Part shown: positions 6,824 to 15,158 of the stretch, piece by piece | How the letters are laid out: every line of letters begins with the position of its first letter | How positions within the stretch are numbered: position 1 is the stretch's first letter | Assembly: GCA_044375625.1 (NCBI GenBank) | Contig: JBILMH010000028.1 | Span: 1 to 23,331, forward strand | Length of the DNA: 23,331 bases | Reading direction: 5' to 3' | Source of the DNA: CAISOG01 sp044375625 | GTDB taxonomy: Bacteria; Pseudomonadota; Alphaproteobacteria; CAISOG01 | The notes under the pieces: generated by a model | Database searches by the model: none | Told to the model about the DNA's origin: nothing | What the model saw: only the letters and a program-made list of their open reading frames with translations | Position numbers and translations under genes: made by a program

Positions 6824-7080
6824 CCTGATGTTTGTTGCGTAATGGCCATTATCCTAATGCAAAGTTTTGGGACTTGCTAGCGCCTTACCAGTCAAATTTG
6901 GCCATAAACTTAGGCAGGATCCGCCGCACAGCCCCGTTCGCGCCCGCCGCACCCAATTTTTTGCAAGCGTTCGTGGGGCGATTAAGGGCAATTGCCATGT
7001 TCCTGCCATCAATGGTAAGCAATGTTCAGCTTGGGTCTTTTTTTGCCCGTTCCTTTCACACAGAACGCTTGGTGGTTGCA

Positions 7081-8400
7081 ATGCGGATTTTGTTGTCCTG
7101 TTTGGTGCTGTTGATAGGGCTGACCAGCCCTGCCCTGGCTGAATTAAAGGTGGATATTACCCGCGGCCATTCCGAACCGCTGCCCGTTGCGATTCTGGAC
7201 TTTGCTGGCAAAACGCCAGGCGATGCCAAATTCGGCAAGGATATCAGCGGGGTTGTTCGCGCCAATTTGGAACGCAGCGGCCTGTTTCGCATGGTGGATC
7301 CCAACGCCTTTATCCAACGCGATGTCACAATCGCCAGCCAACCACGCTTTGCCGATTGGCGGGTGATTGGTGCCAAGGCGCTGGTGGTGGGCACGGTGGA
7401 GCAGCAGCCTGATGGCCGTTTAAGGGTTGAGTTTCGCCTGTGGGACGTGGTGGCCGAAGATCAGCTGGCCGGCTTGGCCTATTTTGGCCTGCCGCAAAAC
7501 TGGCGGCGTATCGCCCATATCACCTCAGATGAGATTTACAAAAGGCTGACGGGTGAGGATGGTTATTTCGATTCGCGGGTGGTCTATGTGGCCGAAAGCG
7601 GCCCCGCCACCAACCGCATCAAACGGCTGGCGGTTATGGATCAGGATGGCGCCAACCATCGCTATCTAACCGATGGACGCAGCATGGCGCTGACCCCGCG
7701 TTTTTCAACCTCCGCGCAAGAGGTTGTGTACATGTCCTATGCCAAAAATAAGCCGCGGGTTCACCTGTTGAACATCGACACGGGTCAAGAAGAGGTGTTG
7801 GGCAATTTCCCGGGCATGACCTTTGCCCCGCGCTTTTCCCCCGATGGCAGCAGCGTGGTGATGAGCATGGCTAGCGATGGAAACTCAGAAATCTATACCC
7901 TGGATTTACGCAGTCGGGCGACGCGGCGGTTAACCTATAACCCCTCCATCGACACCTCGCCCAGCTTTTCCCCTGATGGCAAACAGATTGTCTTTAACTC
8001 CGACCGTGGCGGCAGCCAGCAGCTGTACACCATGAATACCGATGGCAGCAATGTTCAGCGCATCAGCTATGGCAATGGTGGCCGCTACGGCACGCCGGTT
8101 TGGTCGCCGCGCGGCGATTTGATTGCCTTTACCAAGATTGAGGGCGGCACCTTTTACATCGGGGTGATGCGCCCCGATGGACGGGGGGAACGGTTGCTAA
8201 GCCAAAGCTGGCTGGATGAGGGGCCAACCTGGTCACCCAATGGTCGCGTGCTGATGTTTTTCCGCCAAACGCCTGGCAACAGCCGCGGCACAGGGGGAAC
8301 CAGCAAGTTGGTTAGTGTTGATTTGACGGGGGAGAATGAGCGGGTGGTGCCAACCCCGCTGGATGCATCCGACCCAGCCTGGTCGCCCCGCATCCCTTAG
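7081..8400 (+). CDS. tolB: Tol-Pal system periplasmic protein TolB
   Basis: TolB is a periplasmic beta-propeller protein that shuttles between Pal and TolA and helps pull the outer membrane inward during cell constriction. The ATG at 7081 begins a clear signal peptide (MRILLSCLVLLIGLTSPALA, cleaved before ELKVD) and follows GGTGG at 5 nt. The frame stays open upstream to about 6832, but that extension has no TolB character, so I reject it. Residues 21-160 match the N-terminal domain (PVAILDFAG, GTVEQQPDGRLRVEFRLWD). Beyond that are PD40 propeller repeats with FSPDG, WSPRG and WSPNG motifs, ending DPAWSPRIP. Length 439 is normal. pal and cpoB follow in the same direction. tolQ, tolR and tolA do not lie upstream, where carA is divergent. 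Confidence 0.96.
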   Translation: MRILLSCLVLLIGLTSPALAELKVDITRGHSEPLPVAILDFAGKTPGDAKFGKDISGVVRANLERSGLFRMVDPNAFIQRDVTIASQPRFADWRVIGAKALVVGTVEQQPDGRLRVEFRLWDVVAEDQLAGLAYFGLPQNWRRIAHITSDEIYKRLTGEDGYFDSRVVYVAESGPATNRIKRLAVMDQDGANHRYLTDGRSMALTPRFSTSAQEVVYMSYAKNKPRVHLLNIDTGQEEVLGNFPGMTFAPRFSPDGSSVVMSMASDGNSEIYTLDLRSRATRRLTYNPSIDTSPSFSPDGKQIVFNSDRGGSQQLYTMNTDGSNVQRISYGNGGRYGTPVWSPRGDLIAFTKIEGGTFYIGVMRPDGRGERLLSQSWLDEGPTWSPNGRVLMFFRQTPGNSRGTGGTSKLVSVDLTGENERVVPTPLDASDPAWSPRIP

Positions 8401-8555
8401 AAGGATTACTCCTTAGGGGGTTACTTATTTCGTTCCTTATTGTGGGTCGGCCTGATGCAGACCCATACAATCGTAGCAGGCGGGTCACACTGTAACATAA
8501 TTGCAACAGTTTGCGGGGAAAAACTTGTTTTTATGCCAAGTTTGTTAGGGCTTAC

Positions 8556-8584
8556 TTGACAGATGCAAGGCATGACGACAATCT
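8556..8584 (+). promoter_or_regulatory. Possible promoter upstream of pal
   Basis: A perfect -35 hexamer TTGACA (8556-8561) lies in the 291-bp tolB-pal gap. The hexamer 17 nt downstream (CAATCT) is a poor -10. A separate pal promoter is plausible given the long gap and the high expression usual for Pal. The rest of the gap holds no gene, and only a 5-bp stem (AAGGA/TCCTT) just after tolB. Confidence 0.3.
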
Positions 8585-8691
8585 CTTGATTCAAACGGTG
8601 CTTTCACAAAGCGGCGTCGTTCGTCACACGAAATAGGCAATCTAAATCGTTGGCGTAAGTCTTTAAACCTGTGAGTTCTGAGAGGAATGTA

Positions 8692-9195
8692 ATGTATCGG
8701 AAACTTTTAACAGCATTCGCAGCCGTCGCTTTGTTGGCTGCTTGCGAATCATCCACTGAATCAAGCGACGCCCTGAAAGGCGCTGGCAACGCCCGTTCAT
8801 CGGGCACCACGGCCGCCCCTGGCAGTGCCGCTGACTTTGTTGTCAATGTTGGCGACCGCGTCTTTTTTGACTTTGACAAATCTGATGTTAAATCAGATTC
8901 CCAGCAAGTTTTGGATCGTCAAGCTGCTTGGTTAAAGCAATATGCCTCAACCAAAGTGGTGATCGAAGGTCACTGCGATGAGCGTGGTACCCGTGAATAC
9001 AACCTGGCGCTGGGTGAGCGTCGTGCGACCGCTGCCAAGAACTACTTGGTCAGCAAAGGCATTGATGCCAAGCGTCTGCAAACCATCAGCTACGGCAAAG
9101 AGCGTCCCGCTGTATTGGGTGCGAACGAAGCCTCCTGGAGCCAGAACCGTCGTGCGGTTACCGTTGTCCAGGAAGCTGGTGCAAACGTAATGTAA
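8692..9195 (+). CDS. pal: Peptidoglycan-associated lipoprotein Pal
   Basis: Pal anchors the outer membrane to peptidoglycan and works with TolB. The 167-residue protein starts at ATG 8692, preceded by AGAGGA at 5 nt; an in-frame GTG at 8671 is upstream of that site and unlikely. The signal peptide MYRKLLTAFAAVALLAAC ends in a lipobox, so Cys18 would be lipidated. After a short Ser/Ala/Gly-rich linker, the OmpA C-terminal domain runs from about residue 55 (VFFDFDKSDVKSDS) through EGHCDERGTREYNLALGERRA to SYGKERPAVLG and NRRAVTVV. The Asp and Arg of the diaminopimelate-binding motif are present. Pal sits between tolB and cpoB, the canonical order. Confidence 0.97.
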   Translation: MYRKLLTAFAAVALLAACESSTESSDALKGAGNARSSGTTAAPGSAADFVVNVGDRVFFDFDKSDVKSDSQQVLDRQAAWLKQYASTKVVIEGHCDERGTREYNLALGERRATAAKNYLVSKGIDAKRLQTISYGKERPAVLGANEASWSQNRRAVTVVQEAGANVM

Positions 9196-9231
9196 TGATG
9201 ACCATCTGCGAACACTTTTTAGGATAAGCGG

Positions 9232-10428
9232 ATGAGCATGATGCAAATCAACTTTAGGGCGGTCGTCATGGCCGCCCTATTGTTTGCGGGGGTAACAATT
9301 GCCCCCCACCCCATGATGGCGCAACCCGCCGTTGCCAGTCCCGAACTTCAAAGCGTGGTTGAACGGTTGAACCGTTTAGACCGCGATATGACCACCCTTA
9401 GGCGCCAAACCTTTCGCGGGGAAAGCGGCGGTGCGGGTGGGGCTGGATCCGCTGGATCCATTGACAACGCATCACAAATCAACGACAGCCTCAGCGGCCG
9501 GGTTAGCGATCTTGAATCCGCCCTGCAAAACCTTACTGGCCAGCTGGAGCAACAAGTTTTTCAAGTCCGTCAGGAAAATACCCAGCTTAAAGAGCGGGTT
9601 GGCGATCTGGAAGCGCGCCTAAGAAAAATCGAAGACGCCCAAGCTAGCCACAATCAAGCCAATCAAACCAATGCTGCCCAAACTGGCCAAGCTGTCCAAA
9701 CGAACCCAACCGCCGCCCGTGCCGGCGATGGTCGTGCAGCAGACACCGCCCCAACAACCCCTGCCCCTGCCCAGGCTGCTGCTGCAGAAAAATCAGCCGA
9801 ACCGGCCACGGTGGCGGGTCAATTGGGCAACCTGAAAACCGACGCTAAGGGGCGTACCAAGGCCAGTTTTGAACCTAAGGTTATTTCGGGCGCTACCCCT
9901 CCTGCGGGTGCGTCCATTCCCGATGCCGACCAGGCATTGGCCAATACCAACCGCCCTGCCGCCAACAATGCGGCGGCTGGCGCGGCGAAAGCTGGGGATG
10001 CGAAGGGGGCTGCAGCCGCAACCGCAACACCTGCTGCTGGTGCTACCCCGCGGGAGCAATACAATCGCGCCTTCTCCTATTTGCAGCAACGCAATTACCC
10101 TGAGGCTGAAAAGACCTTTAAAAGTTTTGTGACCGCCAATCCCAATGACAACCTGACCGGCAATGCCCTGTTCTGGTTGGGCGAAACCTATAGCGCTCAG
10201 AAAAACTATCCCGATGCCGCTGGCCAATATCTGGAAAGCTATCGCAAATTCCCTAAGGGCAGCAAGGCGGTGGAAAGCTTGTTGAAATTGGGGGTCAGCC
10301 TGGAATCCATGGGGGAAAAGCAACAGGCCTGCCAAACCTTTGCGCGCGTGCTGAAGGAGCATCCGGATGCCCCCTCATCCCTGAAACAGCGGGCAGAATC
10401 GGAAAAGAAACAGGCGGGATGCCCCTAA
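9232..10428 (+). CDS. cpoB: Cell division coordinator CpoB (YbgF)
   Basis: CpoB is a periplasmic protein that binds TolA and links peptidoglycan synthesis at the septum to outer-membrane constriction. The 398 residues divide into a signal peptide (about 1-30, cleaved after MMA), a coiled coil (about 35-135, ELQSVVERLNRLDRDM and later LEQQVFQVRQENTQLKERV), a long Ala/Pro/Thr/Asn/Gln linker (about 140-275), and a C-terminal TPR domain starting at REQYNRAFSYLQQRNYPEAE. The TPR part contains the family motif NALFWLGETYSAQKNY. At 398 residues it is longer than E. coli CpoB (about 263), because of the linker. The start ATG at 9232 has AGGA about 9 nt upstream, 36 bp after pal. A 9-bp tandem repeat (GCTGGATCC) occurs at 9442-9459. 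Confidence 0.93.
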   Translation: MSMMQINFRAVVMAALLFAGVTIAPHPMMAQPAVASPELQSVVERLNRLDRDMTTLRRQTFRGESGGAGGAGSAGSIDNASQINDSLSGRVSDLESALQNLTGQLEQQVFQVRQENTQLKERVGDLEARLRKIEDAQASHNQANQTNAAQTGQAVQTNPTAARAGDGRAADTAPTTPAPAQAAAAEKSAEPATVAGQLGNLKTDAKGRTKASFEPKVISGATPPAGASIPDADQALANTNRPAANNAAAGAAKAGDAKGAAAATATPAAGATPREQYNRAFSYLQQRNYPEAEKTFKSFVTANPNDNLTGNALFWLGETYSAQKNYPDAAGQYLESYRKFPKGSKAVESLLKLGVSLESMGEKQQACQTFARVLKEHPDAPSSLKQRAESEKKQAGCP

Positions 10429-10501
10429 CCCTTTAGACAGCGCCCCCAAGCGTTTAGACAGCATAGCCCTTTTCGGTCATCCCCCACCCCCCAGCTGATT
10501 C

Positions 10502-12112
10502 ATGCCCCTACGCACCCTAACCCCAACCAGGCTGATGATCGCCCTGCTTATCGGCGGTGGCCTGTTACGGCTATGGCTGGCCTCCGCGATCGGGTTGGGT
10601 GTTGATGAATCCTATATGGTCGCCATCGCCCGCCATTGGTCGTTAAGCTATTTTGACCATCCGCCGCTGGCCTTTTGGCTGGTTGGGGCGACGCGCCGGC
10701 TGGTCGGCAGTGAATCGGCCGCCCTGCTACGACTGCCCTTTATCCTGCTGTTTGCTGGATCAAGCTGGCTGCTGTTTCGCCTGGCCGCACGGCAGTTTGG
10801 GGAATGGGCGGGGTGGTACAGCGCCCTGTTGTTCAATCTTGCCCCCGTTTTTACCCTCAGCACCGCCAGTTGGATTTTGCCCGATGGCCTGCTGATATTT
10901 TGGTGGCTGGTCAGCCTGTCGTGCCTGCTGCGCGTAGTACCCTCTAACCCCTCCCACAATCATCAGCCTGCAATATGGGGTTGGTGGCTGGCCAGCGGGA
11001 TTGCCCTTGGCCTGGCCATGCTCAGCAAATACACCGCCGTCTTTTTGCCGCTGGCGGTGCTGGTCTTTTTGCTCAGTCATCCCCATCATCGGCGCTGGTT
11101 GCGGCACCCTGCCCCCTGGATCGCCGCCGCCCTGGCCATCGCGCTGTTTAGCCCCGTCATCATCTGGAACAGCCAGCATCAATGGATATCGCTGGCTTTT
11201 CAGGGCAATCGCGGCATGCCCTCCCCCACGGAATCCTCCTTCTTTGCCCTGTATCCAGAAAAAATGGCCGCCGCCTTGGCGGGGCAAGCCGCCTATCTGA
11301 TGCCCTGGCTATGGTTGCCGTTGATGATGGTCTTGCTGCGTGCCTTTGGGTGTGGCCTTAGGGATCCTTCGGCGCGCATGAGCCCAGCCTGGCTGTTCAG
11401 TGTTTCGGCGGTCATCATGATTGGCTTTTTTGCCCTGACAGCCCTGTGGGCGGGCGGGCGCATCCTGCCGCATTGGCCATCGCCAGGCTATCTGATGGCT
11501 CTGCCATTGTTGGGTGCGGCGATTGATGCGGCGCGCTTAAATCCGCTAGCAAATCGGCTGGCCACTACCCGTCTTTTCACCCCAGGCCGCCGTATCATCC
11601 GCGGCTGGCTGTGGGGCAGTGGCGCTATCCTGCTGCTGCTGCTTCTGCTGCTGCGCTGGCATATCGACAGCGGCTGGGCACAGCGTCACTGGCCAACCAC
11701 GCTGCGCCAGGATCCAACCGTTGAGCTGTTGGACTGGTGGGGGCTGCCCCAAGCGCTAACCGCTAAGGGGCTGCTGGATCATACCCGCCTGCTGGTGGCC
11801 TCCCCCCATTGGGCGCAGGCTGGCAAGATTGATCGCGCCCTAGGCGGTCAGCTGCCGGTGCAATGCCTAGGCGATGATCCGCGCCATTACGACATGCTGG
11901 CGGATCGGGATCGTTATAGGGGGTGGGACATGCTGTTGGTGCTGGCCAAAAAAAGCCATGAGGCGCCCCCCACCCTGGCCGAGGTGCAACAGCAATTTGG
12001 CCGCTACGCCGAAGATCTAACCCCCCTATCCACCGTGCCCATTGGCCAGGCGGATTTTCCATCCCTGCAACTGTATTTGTATTGGGGCAAGAATTTTAAC
12101 GGGCTGCCTTAG
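10502..12112 (+). CDS. GT39/ArnT-like integral membrane glycosyltransferase (PMT_2 type)
   Basis: The 536 residues contain about ten hydrophobic segments. The N-terminal region has the acidic motif GVDESYMVAIARHWSLSYFDHPPL (Asp35-Glu36 and the following YFDHPP), which is the hallmark of dolichyl-phosphate-mannose-protein mannosyltransferase-like and ArnT-like enzymes. These transfer a sugar from a polyprenyl-phosphate donor to lipid or protein on the periplasmic side. The LAMLSKYTAVFL segment and a soluble C-terminal domain from about residue 400 also fit. The acceptor and sugar cannot be inferred. The ATG at 10502 opens the first membrane segment without a signal peptide. It lies 73 bp after cpoB and has no clear ribosome binding site. 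It ends 174 bp before ftsH. Confidence 0.85.
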   Translation: MPLRTLTPTRLMIALLIGGGLLRLWLASAIGLGVDESYMVAIARHWSLSYFDHPPLAFWLVGATRRLVGSESAALLRLPFILLFAGSSWLLFRLAARQFGEWAGWYSALLFNLAPVFTLSTASWILPDGLLIFWWLVSLSCLLRVVPSNPSHNHQPAIWGWWLASGIALGLAMLSKYTAVFLPLAVLVFLLSHPHHRRWLRHPAPWIAAALAIALFSPVIIWNSQHQWISLAFQGNRGMPSPTESSFFALYPEKMAAALAGQAAYLMPWLWLPLMMVLLRAFGCGLRDPSARMSPAWLFSVSAVIMIGFFALTALWAGGRILPHWPSPGYLMALPLLGAAIDAARLNPLANRLATTRLFTPGRRIIRGWLWGSGAILLLLLLLLRWHIDSGWAQRHWPTTLRQDPTVELLDWWGLPQALTAKGLLDHTRLLVASPHWAQAGKIDRALGGQLPVQCLGDDPRHYDMLADRDRYRGWDMLLVLAKKSHEAPPTLAEVQQQFGRYAEDLTPLSTVPIGQADFPSLQLYLYWGKNFNGLP

Positions 12113-12120
12113 CATCAAGG

Positions 12121-12196
12121 CAATGGGCATCAACACAATGGGCATCACCGCCGCCAGGGCAACTCAAGCGCCCCCCCATGAAAAGCCATGAAAAGC
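12121..12196. repeat. Two short tandem duplications in the ftsH upstream spacer
   Basis: The spacer contains an imperfect 15-bp duplication (CAATGGGCATCA at 12121 and again at 12136) and a perfect 10-bp duplication (CATGAAAAGC at 12177-12186 and 12187-12196). They precede the putative ftsH promoter and have no obvious function. Confidence 0.75.
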
Positions 12197-12212
12197 GCCG
12201 CCGCAATCCCCC

Positions 12213-12241
12213 TTGTTAAATTCGTAAAGAAACACGATTAT
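12213..12241 (+). promoter_or_regulatory. Putative sigma-70 promoter of ftsH
   Basis: TTGTTA (12213-12218) and GATTAT (12236-12241) are separated by 17 nt in an AT-rich patch, about 45 nt before the ftsH start. Each matches consensus at four of six positions. This is inferred from motifs only. No sigma-32 type sequence was obvious. Confidence 0.4.
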
Positions 12242-12286
12242 AGTCATTAGACGTAACCTAAGCTACCCTAAGAAAGTTTTGTTGTG

Positions 12287-14185
12287 ATGGTTCCTAATGC
12301 GGGTCGTAATCTGGCTATTTGGATTATAGTTGGGCTGTTGTTAATGGCTCTTTTCAACCTGTTGCAGGTGCCTATGGGTGCCAACGGGCGGGTCAACCTG
12401 GCCTTTTCGGACTTCCTGCAAATGGTGGACAGCCAACAGGTCAACAGCGTGATGATCCAGGGGCCCAACATCAGTGGGCAATTAAGCGACAATCGCAACT
12501 TTGTCACCTATGCCCCCAATGACCCCAGCCTGGTTGAACGCCTAACCCGTAACAAGGTCAAAATCACCGCCGCGCCCCAGGATGACAGTGGCGGATGGAT
12601 TGGTATTTTGCTGTCCTGGTTCCCCATGCTGCTGTTTATCGGGGTGTGGGTATTCTTTATGCGCCAAATGCAGGGCGGCGGGGGCAAGGCGATGGGCTTT
12701 GGCCGCAGCCGTGCCCGCATGCTGACCGAAAAACATGGGCAGGTGACCTTTAACGACGTTGCCGGCATTGATGAGGCCAAGCAAGAGTTGGAGGAGGTGG
12801 TGGAATTCCTTAAGGCGCCGCAGAAGTTCCAAAAACTGGGCGCCAAAATTCCTAAGGGGGTGTTGTTGATTGGCCCCCCCGGAACGGGGAAAACCCTGCT
12901 GGCGCGTGCCATTGCGGGTGAGGCTGGCGTGCCATTCTTCACCATTTCGGGTTCCGATTTCGTTGAAATGTTCGTCGGGGTAGGAGCCAGCCGTGTGCGC
13001 GATATGTTTGAGCAGGCCAAGAAAAATGCCCCCTGCATCATCTTTATTGATGAAATTGATGCGGTCGGTCGCCATCGCGGCGTCGGCATGGGCGGCGGCA
13101 ATGATGAGCGGGAGCAGACCTTGAACCAGCTGTTGGTGGAAATGGATGGGTTTGAGGCCAATGAGGGGGTGATTCTGGTCGCGGCCACCAACCGCCCCGA
13201 TGTGTTGGATCCCGCCCTGTTGCGCCCTGGTCGCTTTGACCGCCAGGTGGTGGTGCCCAACCCCGATGTGCGCGGGCGTGAACAGATTTTGCGCGTCCAT
13301 ATGAAAAAAGTCCCCCTGGCCACCGATGTGGAGCCCAGTATTATTGCGCGGGGTACACCTGGCTTTTCGGGGGCGGATCTGGCCAATATTGTCAACGAAG
13401 CCGCGCTGGTAGCGGCACGCAAAAACCGCCGCTCAGTCACCATGAGCGATTTTGAACAGGCCAAGGATAAAGTCTTCATGGGGGCGGAACGCCGTTCGAT
13501 GGCGATGAGTGAAGATGAAAAACGCCTGACCGCTTATCATGAGGGGGGGCACGCCCTGGTCGGCCTAAGCCTGCCCGACTCTGACCCGGTGCATAAGGCC
13601 ACCATCGTACCGCGTGGGCGGGCGTTGGGCATGGTCATGCGCCTGCCCGAAGGGGATCGGTATTCCAGCAGCCGTGCAAAGCTTAAGGCCGATTTGGCGG
13701 TGGCCATGGGCGGGCGGGTCGCTGAGGAAATCATTTTTGGCCATGATAAGGTAACGACGGGCGCCTCCTCAGACATCAAAATGGCCACCGATATGGCGCG
13801 CAAAATGGTAACCGAATGGGGCTTAAGCGATGCCCTGGGGCCCTTGGCCTATGGGGAGCCTGAGGGCGACGGCTTTTTGGGCTATGCCAGCGGCCAACGC
13901 AAGGCGATGTCCAACGCCACCGCCGAACAGGTGGATCTGGAAATTCGCAAGGTGGTGCAGGAGGGGTATGAAACCGCCAACCGCATCCTAACCGAACGGC
14001 TGGACGATTTGCACAAATTGGCGCATGCCCTGTTGGAACATGAAACCCTAAGCGGCGATGACATCAACACCCTGCTGGGCGGTGGCACCATTGACCGCAC
14101 CAACACCACCCATGTTGGCGATGCCAAATCCCCCCCCCGCCGTGGCTCTGTTCCGCGTAGCAAGCCCACCATTCAACCTGTTTAG
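12287..14185 (+). CDS. ftsH: ATP-dependent zinc metalloprotease FtsH
   Basis: FtsH is a membrane-bound AAA+ protease hexamer that degrades misassembled membrane proteins and regulators such as LpxC and sigma-32. The 632 residues show a first membrane segment (about 9-27), a periplasmic loop, a second segment (about 105-125), the Walker A GPPGTGKT, Walker B IIFIDEIDAVG, the second region of homology (ATNRPDVLDPALLRPGRFDR) and the protease zinc site HEGGH. The third ligand region GASSDIKMAT follows. The usual motif is HEAGH, so Ala is Gly here, but both His and Glu are intact. ATG 12287 is preferred over the adjacent GTG 12284. The gene is monocistronic in appearance, with no tilS in front. A C-terminal tail rich in basic residues and Pro ends at 14185. 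Confidence 0.97.
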   Translation: MVPNAGRNLAIWIIVGLLLMALFNLLQVPMGANGRVNLAFSDFLQMVDSQQVNSVMIQGPNISGQLSDNRNFVTYAPNDPSLVERLTRNKVKITAAPQDDSGGWIGILLSWFPMLLFIGVWVFFMRQMQGGGGKAMGFGRSRARMLTEKHGQVTFNDVAGIDEAKQELEEVVEFLKAPQKFQKLGAKIPKGVLLIGPPGTGKTLLARAIAGEAGVPFFTISGSDFVEMFVGVGASRVRDMFEQAKKNAPCIIFIDEIDAVGRHRGVGMGGGNDEREQTLNQLLVEMDGFEANEGVILVAATNRPDVLDPALLRPGRFDRQVVVPNPDVRGREQILRVHMKKVPLATDVEPSIIARGTPGFSGADLANIVNEAALVAARKNRRSVTMSDFEQAKDKVFMGAERRSMAMSEDEKRLTAYHEGGHALVGLSLPDSDPVHKATIVPRGRALGMVMRLPEGDRYSSSRAKLKADLAVAMGGRVAEEIIFGHDKVTTGASSDIKMATDMARKMVTEWGLSDALGPLAYGEPEGDGFLGYASGQRKAMSNATAEQVDLEIRKVVQEGYETANRILTERLDDLHKLAHALLEHETLSGDDINTLLGGGTIDRTNTTHVGDAKSPPRRGSVPRSKPTIQPV

Positions 14186-14377
14186 GCCAACCCGCTAGAC
14201 CAAACCAAACTTGAATCTTTATTGCCAAAGCACAGCAAGCAGTAATGATCCAGATTGTTGAAAAAACAGCATCACAATCATAAAAGCATCTGGTAATTTT
14301 GCCTTAACCCCGAATCTTAAGGATTTCTTAACGCAAGTATTTTATGAAAATAAAGATAGTATTGCTTTTATTGCGGG

Positions 14378-15034
14378 GTGAATGTTTTGATTAATGGCCA
14401 CCAATGTCGTGCTGGACGTGCCCTGCTTCGTTGGCGGCGCGAGGATTTGGCAGAAAAAACCAATATTTCCGTGGTGTCGATTAAGCATTTTGAGGATGAA
14501 CATCACCAAACCCGCACCACCACCATCGCCAAAATTACCAAAGTGATGGAGGATGCCGGCATAGAATTTCTGCCCAATTCTGGCCTGCGCCTGCGCGATG
14601 ATACCCTGACGATTATTGAGGGCGACGATGCGTTGTTGCGACTGATGGACGATATTTACTATACCCTAAAGGATGCCGCGCAAATTGGGGTGAACGGCGA
14701 AGTGCTGTGGGGATTCATTAACGAAAGTGCCTCACCGCCTGAAATTTTGGCCGCCGACAAAAAAATCCGTGAGGCCAACATCAACATGCGGTTTTTGGTG
14801 GCGGCGGGTGCGCAATTTTATCCCTATGATCTTGAGGAATATCGCTGTATCCCCGACAAAATGTTCCACGAACACACCATCGCCATTTATGGGGATAAGG
14901 TGGCCACCGAAATTTTATCCAGCAACACGGGCGCCAAGTCGGTGATTATCATTAACAATCCCAGCTATGCGGCCACCCATCGCGCCATGTTTGAGCTGAT
15001 TTGGTCAACCCACCCCAAACCGGCCAAGCCCTGA
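14378..15034 (+). CDS. HTH-type transcriptional regulator with uncharacterised C-terminal domain
   Basis: Residues 7-68 form a helix-turn-helix of the XRE/Cro type often seen in alphaproteobacteria (CRAGRALLRWRREDLAEKT, then SVVSIKHFED and MEDAGIEFLP). Residues 75-215 form an alpha/beta domain that I do not recognise with certainty. The segment HTIAIYGDKVATEIL ... SVIIINNPSYAATHRAMFELIW resembles the sensor domain of TrmB-like regulators, which is related to phospholipase D folds, but no HKD motif is present. The start is ambiguous: GTG 14378 is given, whereas TTG 14387 has GGGGTG about 6 nt upstream. An AT-rich 192-bp spacer separates it from ftsH and probably holds its promoter. It lies upstream of hemD, which could suggest local control, but that is a guess. 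Confidence 0.75.
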   Translation: MNVLINGHQCRAGRALLRWRREDLAEKTNISVVSIKHFEDEHHQTRTTTIAKITKVMEDAGIEFLPNSGLRLRDDTLTIIEGDDALLRLMDDIYYTLKDAAQIGVNGEVLWGFINESASPPEILAADKKIREANINMRFLVAAGAQFYPYDLEEYRCIPDKMFHEHTIAIYGDKVATEILSSNTGAKSVIIINNPSYAATHRAMFELIWSTHPKPAKP

Positions 15035-15158
15035 TCTTCCGTCCGATAGTCTGTTCCATCAGCGTCATGTGCACGGATTATTGATTCGCGGTGGCCGCCC
15101 GCTATGCTAAGCCATCAACAACCCAACCCTATGCCCGTAAGGCTGGCGCGCGAATCGC

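Noticed and set aside
6832..7080. Upstream in-frame extension of tolB beginning at a TTG
   Set aside because: The 83 extra residues have no TolB character, and a clear signal peptide with a ribosome binding site begins at 7081.
8398..8416. Possible terminator hairpin after tolB
   Set aside because: Only a 5-bp stem (AAGGA/TCCTT) with no U-tract.
12239..12248. TATAGTCATT upstream of ftsH, identical to the MITE-like end
   Set aside because: The match stops after 10 bases and no second end is nearby, so it is probably chance and overlaps a putative -10 region.
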